Both the position numbers and the translations under genes were made by a program. Below are positions 1 through 11,656 of a stretch of 64,000 nucleotides of DNA, one piece after another; within the stretch, counting starts at the first letter, position 1; every line of letters begins with the position of its first letter. The notes under the pieces are model-generated. The model did not search any database. It was not told the origin of the DNA and saw only the letters and a program-made list of their open reading frames with translations. Source of the stretch: Symbiodinium sp. CCMP2592. Lineage: Eukaryota; Sar; Dinophyceae; Suessiales; Symbiodiniaceae. The stretch lies in NCBI GenBank assembly GCA_905221615.1, contig CAJNDT010000955.1, positions 45,664-109,663 on the forward strand, read 5' to 3'.

Positions 1-1095
1 ATGCGCCGTCCAAAGCTCATGAGCCTGATCGCTTCTCATCACCTTCCGGAAGATGAGGATTTCATGCGCAAAATTGAGGCTATGTATTCGACAGCCAAAG
101 ATTCAACAGAGGATGAGGATGAGGATGACATTATCATGGGGGACTTTGTTGATGAGCTGGTTCTTGACGACCTGCTTGCTGAGGACAAACAGGAATTTAA
201 AATGGTCTCAGACGCAGTCAGAAAACGCAGAATCAAAAGGGTGCATCAAACCTGGCAGGCCATCAAGACGCAGCAAGCAAAGGCCAAGGCAAAGGGCAAG
301 GCCAAAGCAAAGACCAAAGCAAAGGCCAAGCCACAGGCCAAACGGAAAGCCAAGAGAAAGATTTGTCGCCCACGTATGTTGCCCAGGAAGCAACCCGCGC
401 CTCCTGATGAAAGTGGTCAAGAGGGAGCAGAAGGCAGAGTGCCAGCACCTCCTGCTGAGGTGCCGGTGGAGCCGGAGCCTGATAATCACGTGGAGGCCGC
501 GGAAGGCAGAGTGCCAGCCCCTCCTGCTGAGATGCCGGAGGTGCCTGCTGCAATCCCTGTCCCAGAGCCTGATGATCACGTGGAGCCCGAGGAAGGCAGA
601 GTGCCAGCCCCTCCTGCTGAGATGCCGGAGGTGCCTGCTGCAATCCCTGTCCCAGAGCCTGATGATCACGTGGAGCCCGAGGAAGGCAGAGTGCCAGCCC
701 CTCCTGCTGAGATGCCGGAGGTGCCTGCAGTGCCTATCCCAGCACTCGAGCCACGGGAGGTTGCAGTCCGTGGCCCCCAACATCAGCGGCGGCCGAACCG
801 TGTTGACTACCAAGGGGTATGGACACCTGTTCAATGCCCGGAGTGTCCCAAGATCGCTGGTGAGATGAAGTACGACCCGAATCCTGGTGGCACTGACAAA
901 GCAAAATGGTTTCTCCGAGTTCGTGTGACAGACGGCGGTCTCTTGGAAAGATTCGGAACATTTGTTATAGCTTCGATGTGGTTGCCTGATCTGCTGTGTG
1001 TTGTGTCACATTACATGAACCCATGTGTGTCTGGCATTGAAGGCGAGTGGAGCCACCTCGTACCCTTCACTGGGGACGTGTGGCTTCCAAGATGA
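1..1095 (+). CDS. Hypothetical protein with Lys/Ala tract and Pro-rich repeats (possibly 5'-partial)
   Basis: This open frame of 364 codons starts at the first base of the window, so the true start may lie further left. The first 85 residues are acidic (Asp/Glu runs). A strongly basic Lys/Ala/Gly tract follows at about residues 90-125, typical of nuclear or nucleic-acid-binding tails. Next come three to four copies of a Pro/Glu-rich 30-residue repeat beginning EGRVPAPP (about residues 144-250). The last 110 residues are ordinary globular-looking sequence with several Trp and Cys. No catalytic motif is recognised. The repeat is a translated minisatellite whose core also occurs in non-coding DNA at 1.97 kb and in the satellite at 2.15-3.14 kb. 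The stop at 1093-1095 could be an intron read-through, because another ORF in the same frame lies at 1453-1950. Confidence 0.5.
   Translation: MRRPKLMSLIASHHLPEDEDFMRKIEAMYSTAKDSTEDEDEDDIIMGDFVDELVLDDLLAEDKQEFKMVSDAVRKRRIKRVHQTWQAIKTQQAKAKAKGKAKAKTKAKAKPQAKRKAKRKICRPRMLPRKQPAPPDESGQEGAEGRVPAPPAEVPVEPEPDNHVEAAEGRVPAPPAEMPEVPAAIPVPEPDDHVEPEEGRVPAPPAEMPEVPAAIPVPEPDDHVEPEEGRVPAPPAEMPEVPAVPIPALEPREVAVRGPQHQRRPNRVDYQGVWTPVQCPECPKIAGEMKYDPNPGGTDKAKWFLRVRVTDGGLLERFGTFVIASMWLPDLLCVVSHYMNPCVSGIEGEWSHLVPFTGDVWLPR
430..740 (+). repeat. Translated 90-bp minisatellite (EGRVPAPP repeat)
   Basis: Units start at 430, 502, 592 and 682. The first is 72 bp, the next two are 90 bp and nearly identical, and the last is partial. 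All lengths are multiples of three, so the frame is kept. Each unit opens with GAAGGCAGAGTGCCAG. Confidence 0.9.
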
Positions 1096-1452
1096 CAGAA
1101 GCGCAGGCCAGACAACACGTCATTGACCATAGGCCCTGTTGTGGCCCGACCAGGAGGCCTGGCAACAACTAGAGGATTCATCCTGCGCTGCAAAGAAAAG
1201 TTGTGTGTCTGTCTGTGTGCTTGCATTGATGGCAGCGGGTCCTGCTAGATTGGAATGCGTCCGAGAGACTGTGTGTTTCTGCTTGGGGAAGACGGATTGC
1301 GAAAGCATGTTCGCATTTTCACACATGTGGAATTTGTCACGTGCAAGCACATGGACAATCATTTCGAGTGCCACAACCCGGAAGCCGCACAAACTAGCAC
1401 ATGTGGTTTGAAGCCGTGCGTGCTTGTGACTGAACAGTAGCCGTCCAGAGCA
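1096..1452. other. No recognisable gene; possible intron or spacer
   Basis: This 357-bp gap lies between two ORFs in the same frame. Many short ORFs overlap on both strands, none with convincing composition. It may be an intron of one gene covering 1-1950, but I cannot place splice sites. Confidence 0.4.
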
Positions 1453-1950
1453 ATGCATTTCGCCCCGATCGAACGAGGAGAGTGTTTCTTCAGAGGCGAG
1501 CTCTCCCCAATCTTGATCAAAACCGCTTGCGAAAAATTGGCCAAAGCGCCTGTCCAGTGGAGACCAGCTGAGAGATGGAAGGAAGTTTATGACGACGTGC
1601 CTTGGGAAATCATGGTTCGCTACCTGCGTTACTGGCCACTTATTGGCTCCCGCATTACAGCAGGCCTCAGGCTTCTTCGACAGCACGAAGGCCCCTTCCC
1701 GAAGTGTTATCAGGTGGGTGAAGGAGAAGAACCGCTGGAGTTGCCGCGCGTTTCTCTCGTTTGTGATTTTGTTTATGTTTGGAACGACGAAGATGAACAA
1801 CAACGGCAGTTTGTCCTTCAGATGAAACCCCTCTCACTTGTTGCCATCCGTCTCGGTGGTCCGGGGGAACTTCCTGACCTTGATGCTGGAGCAATACCTT
1901 TGACCGACCAGCTTCGTGCAAAGTTGGGGATGAATTCCAAATGGCAATAA
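1453..1950 (+). CDS. Hypothetical 165-residue ORF
   Basis: The frame reads as a normal globular protein with Trp-rich stretches (for example WKEVYDDVPWEIMVRYLRYWPL at about residues 42-63, given here only as a landmark to that region) and a charged middle. It is in the same frame as 1-1095 and ends just before two non-coding copies of the GAAGGCAGAGTGCCAG motif. No domain is recognised. It could be a 3' exon of the upstream gene or a separate small gene. Confidence 0.35.
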   Translation: MHFAPIERGECFFRGELSPILIKTACEKLAKAPVQWRPAERWKEVYDDVPWEIMVRYLRYWPLIGSRITAGLRLLRQHEGPFPKCYQVGEGEEPLELPRVSLVCDFVYVWNDEDEQQRQFVLQMKPLSLVAIRLGGPGELPDLDAGAIPLTDQLRAKLGMNSKWQ

Positions 1951-2149
1951 TTAATGGATCTTGAGGCGGGAAGGCAGAGTGCCAGCAGCTGGGAAGGCAG
2001 AGTGCCAGACGTTGTCGCGTCACCCAGCTGTACCCTGCTTCGCCTGCACGTGATTCGCTTGACAGTGTGGTCAACGCAGAAAAGCGCAACATCCAGCAGT
2101 TCGTAGCCACTTCACGCGATTTGTGCATCCCTAATACTATCAAACCCTA

Positions 2150-3140
2150 AAACTATGGCACTCTGCCTTCTAGCCCCAAACCCTAAATACTAAAGACCCT
2201 GAAACTCTAACCCTAACCCTTTCATTACCCTCAAACCCTAACACTATGGCACTCTGCCTTCTAACCCCAAACCCTAAATATACTAAAGACCCTGAAACTC
2301 TAACCCTAACCCTTTCATTACCCTCAAACCCCTAATACTATGGCACTCTGCCTTCTAACCCCAAACCCTAAATATACTAAAGACCCTGAAACTCTAACCC
2401 TAACCCTTTCATTACCCTCAAACCCTAACACTATGGCACTCTGCCTGCTAACCCCAAACCCTAAATACTAAAGACCCTGAAACTCTAACCCTAACCCTTT
2501 CATTACCCTCAAACCCCTAATACTATGGCACTCTGCCTTCTAACCCCAAACCCTAAATATACTAAAGACCCTGAAACTCTAACCCTAACCCTTTCATTAC
2601 CCTCAAACCCCTAATACTATGGCACTCTGCCTTCTAACCCCAAACCCTAAATATACTAAAGACCCTGAAACTCTAACCCTAACCCTTTCATTACCCTCAA
2701 ACCCCTAATACTATGGCACTCTGCCTTCTAACCCCAAACCCTAAATATAATAAAGACCCTGAAACTCTAACCCTAACCCTTTCATTACCCTCAAACCCCT
2801 AATACTATGGCACTCTGCCTTCTAACCCCAAACCCTAAATATAATAAAGACCCTGAAACTCTAACCCTAACCCTTTCATTACCCTCAAACCCCTAATACT
2901 ATGGCACTCTGCCTTCTAACCCCAAACCCTAAATATAATAAAGACCCTGAAACTCTAACCCTAACCCTTTCATTACCCTCAAACCCCTAATACTATGGCA
3001 CTCTGCCTTCTAACCCCAAACCCTAAATATAATAAAGACCCTGAAACTCTAACCCTAACCCTTTCATTACCCTCAAACCCCTAATACTATGGCACTCTGC
3101 CTTCTAACCCCAAACCCTAAAGACCCTGAAACTGTAAACC
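2150..3140. repeat. Telomere-like satellite, about 11 units of 91-94 bp
   Basis: The sequence TGGCACTCTGCC recurs at 2156, 2247, 2341, 2434, 2526, 2620, 2714, 2808, 2902, 2996 and 3090, mostly 94 bp apart. Each unit holds several CCCTAAA or CCCTAA words (the complement of plant- and dinoflagellate-type TTTAGGG telomere repeat) plus one reverse-complement copy of the GAAGGCAGAGTGCCA motif that is translated at 430-740. Later units are almost identical, which suggests recent expansion or homogenisation. The flanking sequence is not a pure telomere array, so this is interstitial or subtelomeric. Confidence 0.9.
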
Positions 3141-3169
3141 CTGTGCCAGGTCTTCTTCATCCTCGTCTT

Positions 3170-3520
3170 CTCGGAAAAAACATTAAAAAATGTAGTTTTT
3201 TTGGTGTGTTTTAAAGTTTTTAAAAAATTTTAAAAGTTGTTTAAAGTCTTTAAAAGTCTTTCAAATTCTTTTTAAAGTTTGTAAAAGCTTTTAAAAGCGT
3301 TTAAAAGTCTTTTAAAGTCTTTTTAAAGCTTTTAAATGTATTTTAATGTTTTTAAAAGTCTTTTAAATATTTTAAAAGCCTTTTAAAGTTTTGAAAAGTC
3401 TTTTAAAGTTTGCAAAAGTCTTCTAAAAGTTTCTAAAAGTCTTTTAAAGTCTTCTAAAAGTTTTTAGAATGTTTTTTCTTGCATTTGAAAGTTTTTAAAA
3501 GTCTGTAAACGTCTTTAGAA
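3170..3520. repeat. AT-rich TTTTAAAAGTC low-complexity tract
   Basis: About 350 bp of degenerate 10-13 bp words of the form TTTTAAAAGTCT run directly after the satellite. No coding potential is visible. Confidence 0.8.
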
Positions 3521-4160
3521 GCCAACTCTGTCGAAAAAGCCCTGTGGATCTAAACCTTGTGGTTCTGGTTCGGTGCAAAAGGGCAATGACTGTAGTCTCC
3601 AAGGACCCCCCGCTGGTCTTGCGGCGTGACATCATGAAGCCTAAGTGTTTCACGTTCCCTGCGGGAACCAAGCTGCACCGTATATGACATGCTGCGGAGC
3701 CTCGACCGTTTGGGTGGGTCGGAGACGACATCACGACACAACTCACAGCACCGCAGCGTGTGCTGGACTGCTACGCTGCAGCATAAAGAAAGCCACAAGC
3801 GCTTTTTGGTTTGGATGTCGACCACGGTGACAGCCCTGGAAAACTTGGTGCGAGGAGTGTATGAAGCGAGATTCCTGCAGGGCCCCCCAGCCGAGGAGCT
3901 GGAGTCCTATTTGGATCTTTGCATTCCCGAGGATGCAGAGTTCGCAAAGGTATCATTGTCCATGGAACTGCTGGGCACCACCCAATGCTTCGTGGCTCGA
4001 AAACCACATCTTGCACCAGCACCCGTAAGGACGGACGAAGGCGCTTGAAGAAACTGGCAGGAATAATTTTGAGCATGGGCCTTGGAGAGCCAGAAGCGAG
4101 ATCAGACTACTCTAAACTAGCCCCAACCAGTGTCCTGAGCCGTGCAGTCTTGCCGAAAAG
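3521..4160. other. No supported gene
   Basis: Short ORFs exist on both strands (for example 3689-4048 plus), but none shows a motif or a composition that separates it from its shadow frames. Confidence 0.4.
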
Positions 4161-4450
4161 TGCTGTTTGGACGGTGAAGGTGGAGCGAAGGTGGAGTGAA
4201 GGTGGTATGCTGTGGCTAAGAACTTGTAGCGTAGGTGGCCGAGGGTGAAGGTGGTACTTGGCCCTTAGAACCTTAAGCGAAAGTAATGAGGGTGGTCCCC
4301 CGCGCTATAGACCCTTAGCGAAGGTGGCGAAGGTGGTCCACCTAATCTTAGCTTTCTAGGCCAGGTCTAGCGAAGGTGGTGAAGGTGGCAGGCCTCCCTT
4401 AGATTGGGCCAGAGCGAAGGTGTAGCGAAGGTGAACTGAAGGTGGTACTG
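4160..4450 (+). repeat. Degenerate AGCGAAGGTGG repeat
   Basis: The word GCGAAGGTGG or a close variant (GTGAAGGTGG, AGTGAAGGTGG) recurs about a dozen times at irregular spacing, separated by unrelated 20-50 bp pieces. Frame is not conserved, so it is not a coding repeat. Confidence 0.7.
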
Positions 4451-5486
4451 CCTGGACAAGCTGAGATTGCAGGACTGAAGCACAGCAGTTGCTTTGGGTG
4501 TATATTTTTCTTGCAGCTGCTACGGGTCCTATAATAGGAGTGATTCATGGGCAGCATGCTCTACAAAAAAGAAAAACGTCTGCTGTGCCAGTGTCTTCAC
4601 AGTTTCATTGCCGCAGCTTCTGGTTCACAGCACACGGTGTCCACGAGGCAGCATGTCAGGCCCGTCCTACTAAGCCCTACGGAAAGAAAACCAAAAGTTT
4701 CAAGCAAGAAGCCACAAGGTTTCCGGTGCCAGCTAAAATGGAGAAAGGAGCACAGCTCCTGCTCAAAGAGGAAGAGAAATACGCTGCTGACACGCACAAT
4801 GTGCAACCCAAGCTGAATCTGCCTATGGTTCGCCGATCTCATCTCGGGAAGATTCTGGGGGACTGACAGTTTCCTGTGTTCCGAAAGTTTGCTGCTGGAA
4901 AGCGGCATCCTGCATGCGGGCACCTACATCCTGTCCACAGTGAAGGCTGTGAACATAGAATGCTTTGTGCATCGACACGCCGGGTGTGCTGCTCTGGGAT
5001 GTGAGAGCTTCAGAGAGACGACAACCGGACACCCTTGAAGGAACAATCCTTCACGGTATGGCGCAGAACGAAGCAATATGTCCTGCTCGCGCCTGAGACA
5101 GTGCTGCAAGGAAGCATGGTGCGGTGGACTTTGTCCGACTTTGTCCAATTCTAAAGACGACAGAGTCAAGCTGCAGCACTGAAAAAATATGTGACATTGG
5201 CGGTCGGGCTTTCGGTCTTGGGCTTGCCATGTCTGTTCTTCGAGAATGCAATATAAACCATGCCCTCAGATAGATTTCAACAATAACATACAATGACCTT
5301 CCTTTTCTCGCATACTCCAGATTACGAATGAAAAACGATGCTTTTTCATCGGAAGCCAAGAAAGCGGTTTCAAGAGTAAAAAAACTTAGTTCTACTTATT
5401 CTCACTTAGCCGAACTTAGCTTTGTAAGTCCAGCTAAGTGCTTATAAGTCCAACAAAGTGGCGGGGCTCTCCAAGTAGTACAATCA
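4451..5486. other. No supported gene
   Basis: A 125-codon ORF at 4489-4866 (plus) and several overlapping minus ORFs have no recognisable motif. The last 100 bp carry short repeats of ACTTAGC/AAGTCC type next to the transposase relic. They might be its terminal region, but no matching inverted repeat was found downstream. Confidence 0.35.
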
Positions 5487-8029
5487 ATGTGCAACCATAT
5501 TCGACAAGAGCAAGCGCTCTTTGCCGAAATGCAGAACTATCTCGAAGACGGCGGCGTCGGTGTGGAGCAACATGAACTGGTTGTTCAACGAACATATGCA
5601 TATAAGCTGGAAACGCGTTGTCGCCGCAGTGTGAACGGCTCGGGTGCACAAAGCTTTTCAAAGGTGTTTCGCAGCATTGTCTGCAAGAACACGCGGGATT
5701 TTGATTTCCACGCGAGCATGCTCACCATCGTGGTGCAGCTTGTGGACAAACTCGACGCGTCGTTCAATGACGTGTTGCCAAGTTTAAAATCATGGCGTGC
5801 TATTGTTGACAACAGACAAGCAGTGTGCGAGAACATACTGCAATGCAGTCCGGCCCGAGGCAAGGCGCTTCTGTTGCAAGTAGCTAATGGTCAAGCAGTG
5901 TCTTCAGCCGACGATATTCGTGAAAAAGGCCAGCAATTCATAGAGGATTTGTCCAATGAAAGCCGATGCCTACGTTGGCTCGCCCGAAGTCTGTGCCCGG
6001 ATATATATGAGAAAGTGAAAGATGGTACCGACGGATTCAAGCAAAGCAGTTGGCCAGAGGCAACAGTCTTCTCTTACTGGTGGTATGCTGCAGAAGTTTA
6101 TTGTCTCAGCAGTATGTTGGATTTATTCCAAGATCTCCATGCACCACGCCAGCACATTTCTTTGCACTTCGATGGCCTTTTACTGTCGGATGATCTTGTG
6201 CAGGCTGTGGAACAGAAGCACGGCGGTAAGAGCTTCGCTGACATAGCTCAAGCTCAGATGTTTGAACGCACTGGGTTCCGTATCCTTATAAAAGAAAAGC
6301 ACTTCAGATCGTTGGTGGAGCAGCTGTCGGACTTGGAAAATACATCTTCGCACTTCGCATTTGGATTCAGTCGACGAGACGTCATTGACATTACTTTCAT
6401 TGCCATTCAACTGCATACCCTTCGCTTATGCATGTGTAACAGGCGAATGGCTGTTTGTTACTGAGTTGCTGCAGAAGGTCAACCAAGCGAACACTCGTGC
6501 AAAAAAATTGCAGCCTCTTTCACATCTTCCACCGCGCGACATCAAGGCGAGTTATGCTCCATGCTGCCAGAAGCCAGTCATTCGTTTTGGTGCAATGTAT
6601 TGGAAGACTTAACTCAATCGCCGCAGATCAAAGTCAAGCTCCAAGATCTTCTACAAGAGTGTGAGGCTCATACCGAATTCGAATACTTAAGCATCGATGC
6701 CACGGTCAAATGCATGATGGAAATTATTGGCCAAGCGCACTTCAACAGCAGTCAAGACTGTCGTGATGCTGCGGCAATTCCGGATTCAGAGGCTGCTTAC
6801 AAACTTCTTACAGTGCGTGGACGTACGAATGCTGTGCTCGAATTGTGGCATTCGGTCAGAAGGAGAGATTGCAAGTGGCTTGAGCAGCATGCTGACATTG
6901 TGTCAGCGGGCACAAGTTCTGCACATGGCATCAGACTCGCCGAGTGTGGAGCTTTTCGCGACGTTGAAGAATACATTTCCAAACTTGCAGTCGCTTGGCC
7001 TAGATGCCATGCATATCGTTATGGTTTACGAACAAAATCATAGCAACAAGAGAACCAAAGGCAGCAGGTGGCTGGCCGCAGTTATGAACAAATTTCGCAA
7101 CATTGATGTGGAATGTCCTGCCGCTGCATGGGGACCTATGTACAGGACAGCAGCAAATTCATTACACGGGTGAAGAGAAGAGATTGTCTGCGTTGGCTTC
7201 CAATGCAAGTATGCCTCAAGCCGAAGCTATGGGCATTCTGCAACAGCTAGATCCAGATAGTCCTTGGCGAACAGAGTCACAGTTCCTGGAGGCGATGGCT
7301 GCAATATGTACGCTATTCCACGATGAACTGACAAAAACAACCTTCTCCGGTCCCACTTTGCATCGACTCTTAATTAATCTTACATCGCCTGTGAAAATCC
7401 AATGGCTGTTCAACGACACGAGATACCGCCACACGTGTTCCCCCTCGCAAACGCCGTTGCTGCCGAGCGGTACTACATCTAACGAGTCACTGCATCATGA
7501 ACTGAACAGTTGGTTTCACGAAATCGCTGCTTGGCAAAGGTTATATGTTTTTTAGTTGCTGTTGTGGCGTAGTGTGGTGCAAGCTTGGAGAACTAAGGTG
7601 GCGATGCATCGCTCCACATTGGAGACGAAGCTGATCTTTTGCCAGTTTATGAAACTTAGCAGTCACAACCTGTCGTTATATCATTCTTTGCAACGACAGA
7701 ATACACAGAAGCAATTAGCCCATCGCCTTATCGGCATGGCAGACATCTGGGATTCCAAATCCTGGAAGGCTTGGTGTCGGGAGCTTATGCAGGACAAACG
7801 TGCGCCCAAAAGAACGCTGCTGGCTGGTGCAGAGCAACGCAGAGCTACCCGAGCAGCAGTCAAAGCAGCCCCGAAGCTGTTTTCCAAATCATTTAAAAGG
7901 CCTAGCTCCGCAATTCCTCCGCCGCCAAAGCGGCAGCGAACTAGGCGTCATCCGTTCTCACTTCGCGTCCTGGCTCCTCCGTTAATACGGCCAGGTCGCC
8001 ACAAAAGCCGTGCAGCAGCGACTGCATGA
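5487..8029 (+). pseudogene. DDE-type transposase relic with frameshifts and a stop
   Basis: Coherent protein runs through overlapping frames: frame 3 (5487-6464), frame 1 (about 6380-6600), frame 3 (6561 to about 6830), frame 1 (to about 7100), then frame 2 (7103-7555, one stop, 7556-8029). The pieces join at short overlaps, which fits single-base indels in one ancestral frame of about 840 codons. Motifs fit a DDE transposase: SIDATVK (Asp codon near 6696), GLDAMHIVMVYE (Asp near 7003) and GTTSNESLHHE (Glu near 7484). The N-terminal part has an LHFDGLL motif near 6165, which I associate from memory with a transposase-like family expanded in Symbiodiniaceae; this is not verified. The C-terminus is basic (PPPKRQRTRR), like a nuclear localisation signal. 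No terminal inverted repeats or target duplication were found. The protein is inactive as it stands. Confidence 0.6.
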
Positions 8030-9246
8030 TGAATTTGTCAAGCAGTTGACAGAAGAAGTATGTAAGATTTCGAAAATTTCCATTACATTCACACTGCTTA
8101 CACTGCACAGGCTCAGTGGAGCACTTCGATCTGGTTATTCATCATGTTCGGCAGTGCTGAAAACAGGCAGTCCATGTGCTCTTCCAACAATCCTAAACCA
8201 TTCCGGTCATAGTTCTTTTCATAGCCGTGCAGTCAAACTTCAGCCGAGGCGACAGTCGTGCGCGTGGAGATATAACAAACACTAGAGTGTGTAATGCACG
8301 AGAATACCTTTGGCCAAGATGCGCTGCTACAGCGTTGGATCGACTATCAGTCATGTAGACTTTGGAGATCCTGCGTGCTTTTACATAACTTACATGTTCG
8401 ACTGCTGACGAAGTGCTGCTGTGGTAAAGCTTGCCTCCGAGCTCGAACCGCCGGAGCTTGTGATCCTGGTTTAGTTTCCATTGTGAGTCCGTGTCTGCTG
8501 TAAGCTGTAGAAGTCTGAACAATACGGAAGGTATTAGTTCCTGACATAGTTTTCGGTTCTCAACGCGAACGGACATCGATGCCTTGTCCAATTCGTAGGT
8601 GTCGCAATAACACTATGAGCACGATGTTATGGTCAGCCATGTACGTAGGGCGAGTCACCGCTTTGTGGCCCTAGCCCATTTTCTGTGCGGAGCCGCTTGT
8701 CCGTATAATCTTCGTTCCGTGCCCTGTCTCAAACGCAACTTTGTGACTCAAGAACCTGCCGCAATATCTCAAAGCTGTGTCTTGCATACGACCTAGAGGA
8801 CATGAGCCATTCCCCTTTGCGCAAACCACTCGCCAAGTGTTTTGCTAGTAAAACATCTGTTGCGAGCGTGCCTGCAGCTGAACGCGAGTGTGCAAGAATA
8901 CATCGTTGTCGAGTATCACTATCGGACCGAGCACTGTTTTTGCAGTCGTTGATGTCGACTGTTGACTCTTGCCCAAAGCAAAACCCCAGCGCGTGCTTGT
9001 GCTCGGAAACTTGGCTCACGTAGCTGCATGCTGTTTACCATGCATGTCGGCTAGTTTTTGCTCCACACACTGCGCGTCGAAGCGATGGACTGCTGGCAAC
9101 TTATGTGCACCAGACCCTTGTCTTCGTTTACAACAACTCCACCAACCGTGCGCTCAAGCTAGGCTAGAATTTCGAGTTTGTATATAACTCTTGCCATATC
9201 AACAACTAGATCCGAGCAGCCATCGAGTTTCTGCTTTTTCCGCTGC
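8030..9246. other. No supported gene
   Basis: Only short, mutually overlapping ORFs are present. This may include the 3' end of the transposon, but no boundary is visible. Confidence 0.4.
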
Positions 9247-9690
9247 TTTTTGTTCACTCGTGCCTTCTACAGGGAGGGTGAAGTGGTGAGACCACCCGGG
9301 GGCACGGGTGAACAAAATTGTGGTTTAGTAGTGTATGCTACGGTGTTTATGGTTCAGGCTTTAATGGTTTATAGGCTTGAAACGGGCGGTCCTGAAGCCA
9401 GGTGCTTTTCCGTTGTTTTTTGTTCACTCGTGCCTTTTACAGGGAGGGTGAAGTGGTGAGACCACCCAGGGGCACGGGTGAACAAAATTGTGGTTTAGTA
9501 GTGTATGCTGCGGTGTTTACAGTTCATACTTTAATGGTTTAGGCTTTAAGCGCTACGGTATAAACGAGCAGCCCTGATGCCAGATGTTTAAGAATTTTTG
9601 GTTTTTGCAGTGTTTTTTGTTCACTCGTGCCTTCCACGGGGAGCGTGAAGTGGTGAGACCACCCGGGGGCACGTGGCAAATCCTTGCTCG
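9247..9690 (+). repeat. Three tandem copies of a 71-bp foldback element
   Basis: The first core, 9247-9317, begins TTTTTGTTCACTCGTGCC and ends GGCACGGGTGAACAAAA, arms that are inverted repeats with one mismatch. A smaller GTGGTgagACCAC hairpin sits inside. A second nearly identical copy starts at 9416 (169 bp later), and a third at 9613 has a decayed right arm. The flanking sequence between copies is also repeated, so whole 170-200 bp units were duplicated. It resembles a MITE or foldback element; no ORF is associated. Confidence 0.8.
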
Positions 9691-9699
9691 ACATCTGAT

Positions 9700-11320
9700 G
9701 TTAACTTTGGGGTTTAATGTTATCGTTCCGTAAAACATAACAAAAGAAGGTTCTCAAGCACAGCTTAGGACATGTTGTCGGCATGGTCGTGCTGCTGGCG
9801 ATACCTCAAGCCAGCTCACTGGTGGCGGATGATCTCCATCTTCACTATAGTCTCACTGCATTCAATACCAGCGACTATGCAAAACAACGTTGCCTAAGAA
9901 CGTGCGCCGTTGCTGTCAGGCTGTTCCTGTGAGCTCTTAACCCCGAGACCCAAACCAACGCTTTTCATCTACAAATCATACTTCCGTATCTTTCCTCCCC
10001 TGTCGATAAATGTCCATGGCCTGATGGGTAGGCCAGTAGGGATAGACATGTATCCGATATGGGTCTATCCATTTTCAATAGGCGGCTACTTTCCAAACTA
10101 TTTGTTACGTCGGTGTGTGCGGGACTACGCAGTCTTCCATGGTTTGGCAGCTTTCTTCATATGGGAGCCCTTGTAAAGACTAGCGAGCTCATCGTGTAGG
10201 CTTGGTTGTTTTTTCGGAGTCCAATCGCACAAAGTTTCCAAGCACGAGGCGACTGGTAAAAACCCACAGCGGGAGCTTCGAAATAGACCCGGTTTTGCTC
10301 AGCCACGGGGGGGGGGGCTTAATGACGTCCACTTGGTCACCATCACCGTCATCCTCTTCATCAGCACGGCATGCTCATCGTTTACGCTCCGATACTCACA
10401 TCATCCACACATGAGTTTAGAGCTTGACGGTCTCTTTTGGCAGCCTGGCTCGGCTTCTGGGGTTGAGAGAGCTCCAGTGCAGCCATGCCTTTCGGTTCTG
10501 GGGTATGCACTCCCACATGTTTGGAAGCGTTGAGCAACCTTTGAGAAGTCTGTGAGAAACCTTTGAGAAGGCTCTGAGAAGTCTTTGAGGAACCGCTCAG
10601 AAACCTTTGAGCTGCCTTTGAGAAACCTTGGAAAAACCCGGACCAGTGCAAGGGCTTAGGCCCTGCTTGGTCCAAGCTAGGGGTTGCGAGTGCCACGGCA
10701 TGCCATTCCAGATCGGAGTACACCCCGGCGTGCAGATTGCAGAAGTCCAGTCTGCCGCCGAAGGCCTTAAAGCACTTGAAGTGTTTGGCCCGATCAAAGA
10801 TTGGCAAGCGCACTGTAGCAGTCGTTTGGGGCGATAACCTGTGCGAGACACAAGCCTTGTCAAACTCAGCCTTCGAAGGGGAAACAAACTCGGAAGGTGC
10901 AGTCGTCAGGAGACCGGTGCGCACATAGATGCCTTGAGCTCTATGTTTGCGCAAAATGCACCGAGTTTCGAAGCAGTCTTGCGAACCTTCTGCGTCTACG
11001 CAGATGATGTGGCAGACACGCTTGCGCCCGAACATAGCGTTCCAAGACACGTCGCGGCTGCTGCCGCCGCAAAAAGACGCATTTGCCAGAGAACGGAACA
11101 GCAAAAACTCAAAAGAAAGGACGCCCACATCGCCCTGTCCTCGAATGCAAATGAAGCGTCCAAACTTGCATGCACTTTCGTGCACAGCTCCAGAATGTAC
11201 TCAAAACCCAAGCGAAAACACAGTTTTCGCACAATCGCACTCTGCATGTTGCAATGAAACACACCAATGCAAACCCGTTTGCCGCGCCATGTGCGCGGCA
11301 AACGAAGTGAATGGAGCCTG
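9700..11320. other. No supported gene; short CTTTGAGAA repeats at 10530-10650
   Basis: A degenerate 20-25 bp repeat (CTTTGAGAAGTCTGTGAGAA type) occupies about 10530-10650. A 267-codon minus ORF at 10382-11185 spans this repeat and has no motif; I do not call it a gene. Confidence 0.4.
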
Positions 11321-11358
<38 letters not shown>

Positions 11359-11363
11359 GCTCG

Positions 11364-11396
<33 letters not shown>

Positions 11397-11599
11397 CACT
11401 ACCTACTACTACTACTGCTACTGCTGCTGGTGCTGCTGCTACTGCTGCTACTTCTACTTCTTCTGCTACTACTGCTACAACTGCTACGACTGGTATACTA
11501 CTACTACTACTACTACTCCTGCCGCTACTACTACTACTACTACGGCCACTGCTACTGCTACTGCTACTGCTACTGCTACTGCTACTGCCACTGCCACTG

Positions 11600-11656
<57 letters not shown>

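Noticed and set aside
208..834. 208-codon minus ORF opposite the first gene
   Set aside because: It is a shadow of the repeat-bearing plus frame.
10382..11185. 267-codon minus ORF
   Set aside because: It spans a degenerate CTTTGAGAA repeat and has no motif; length alone is weak evidence here.
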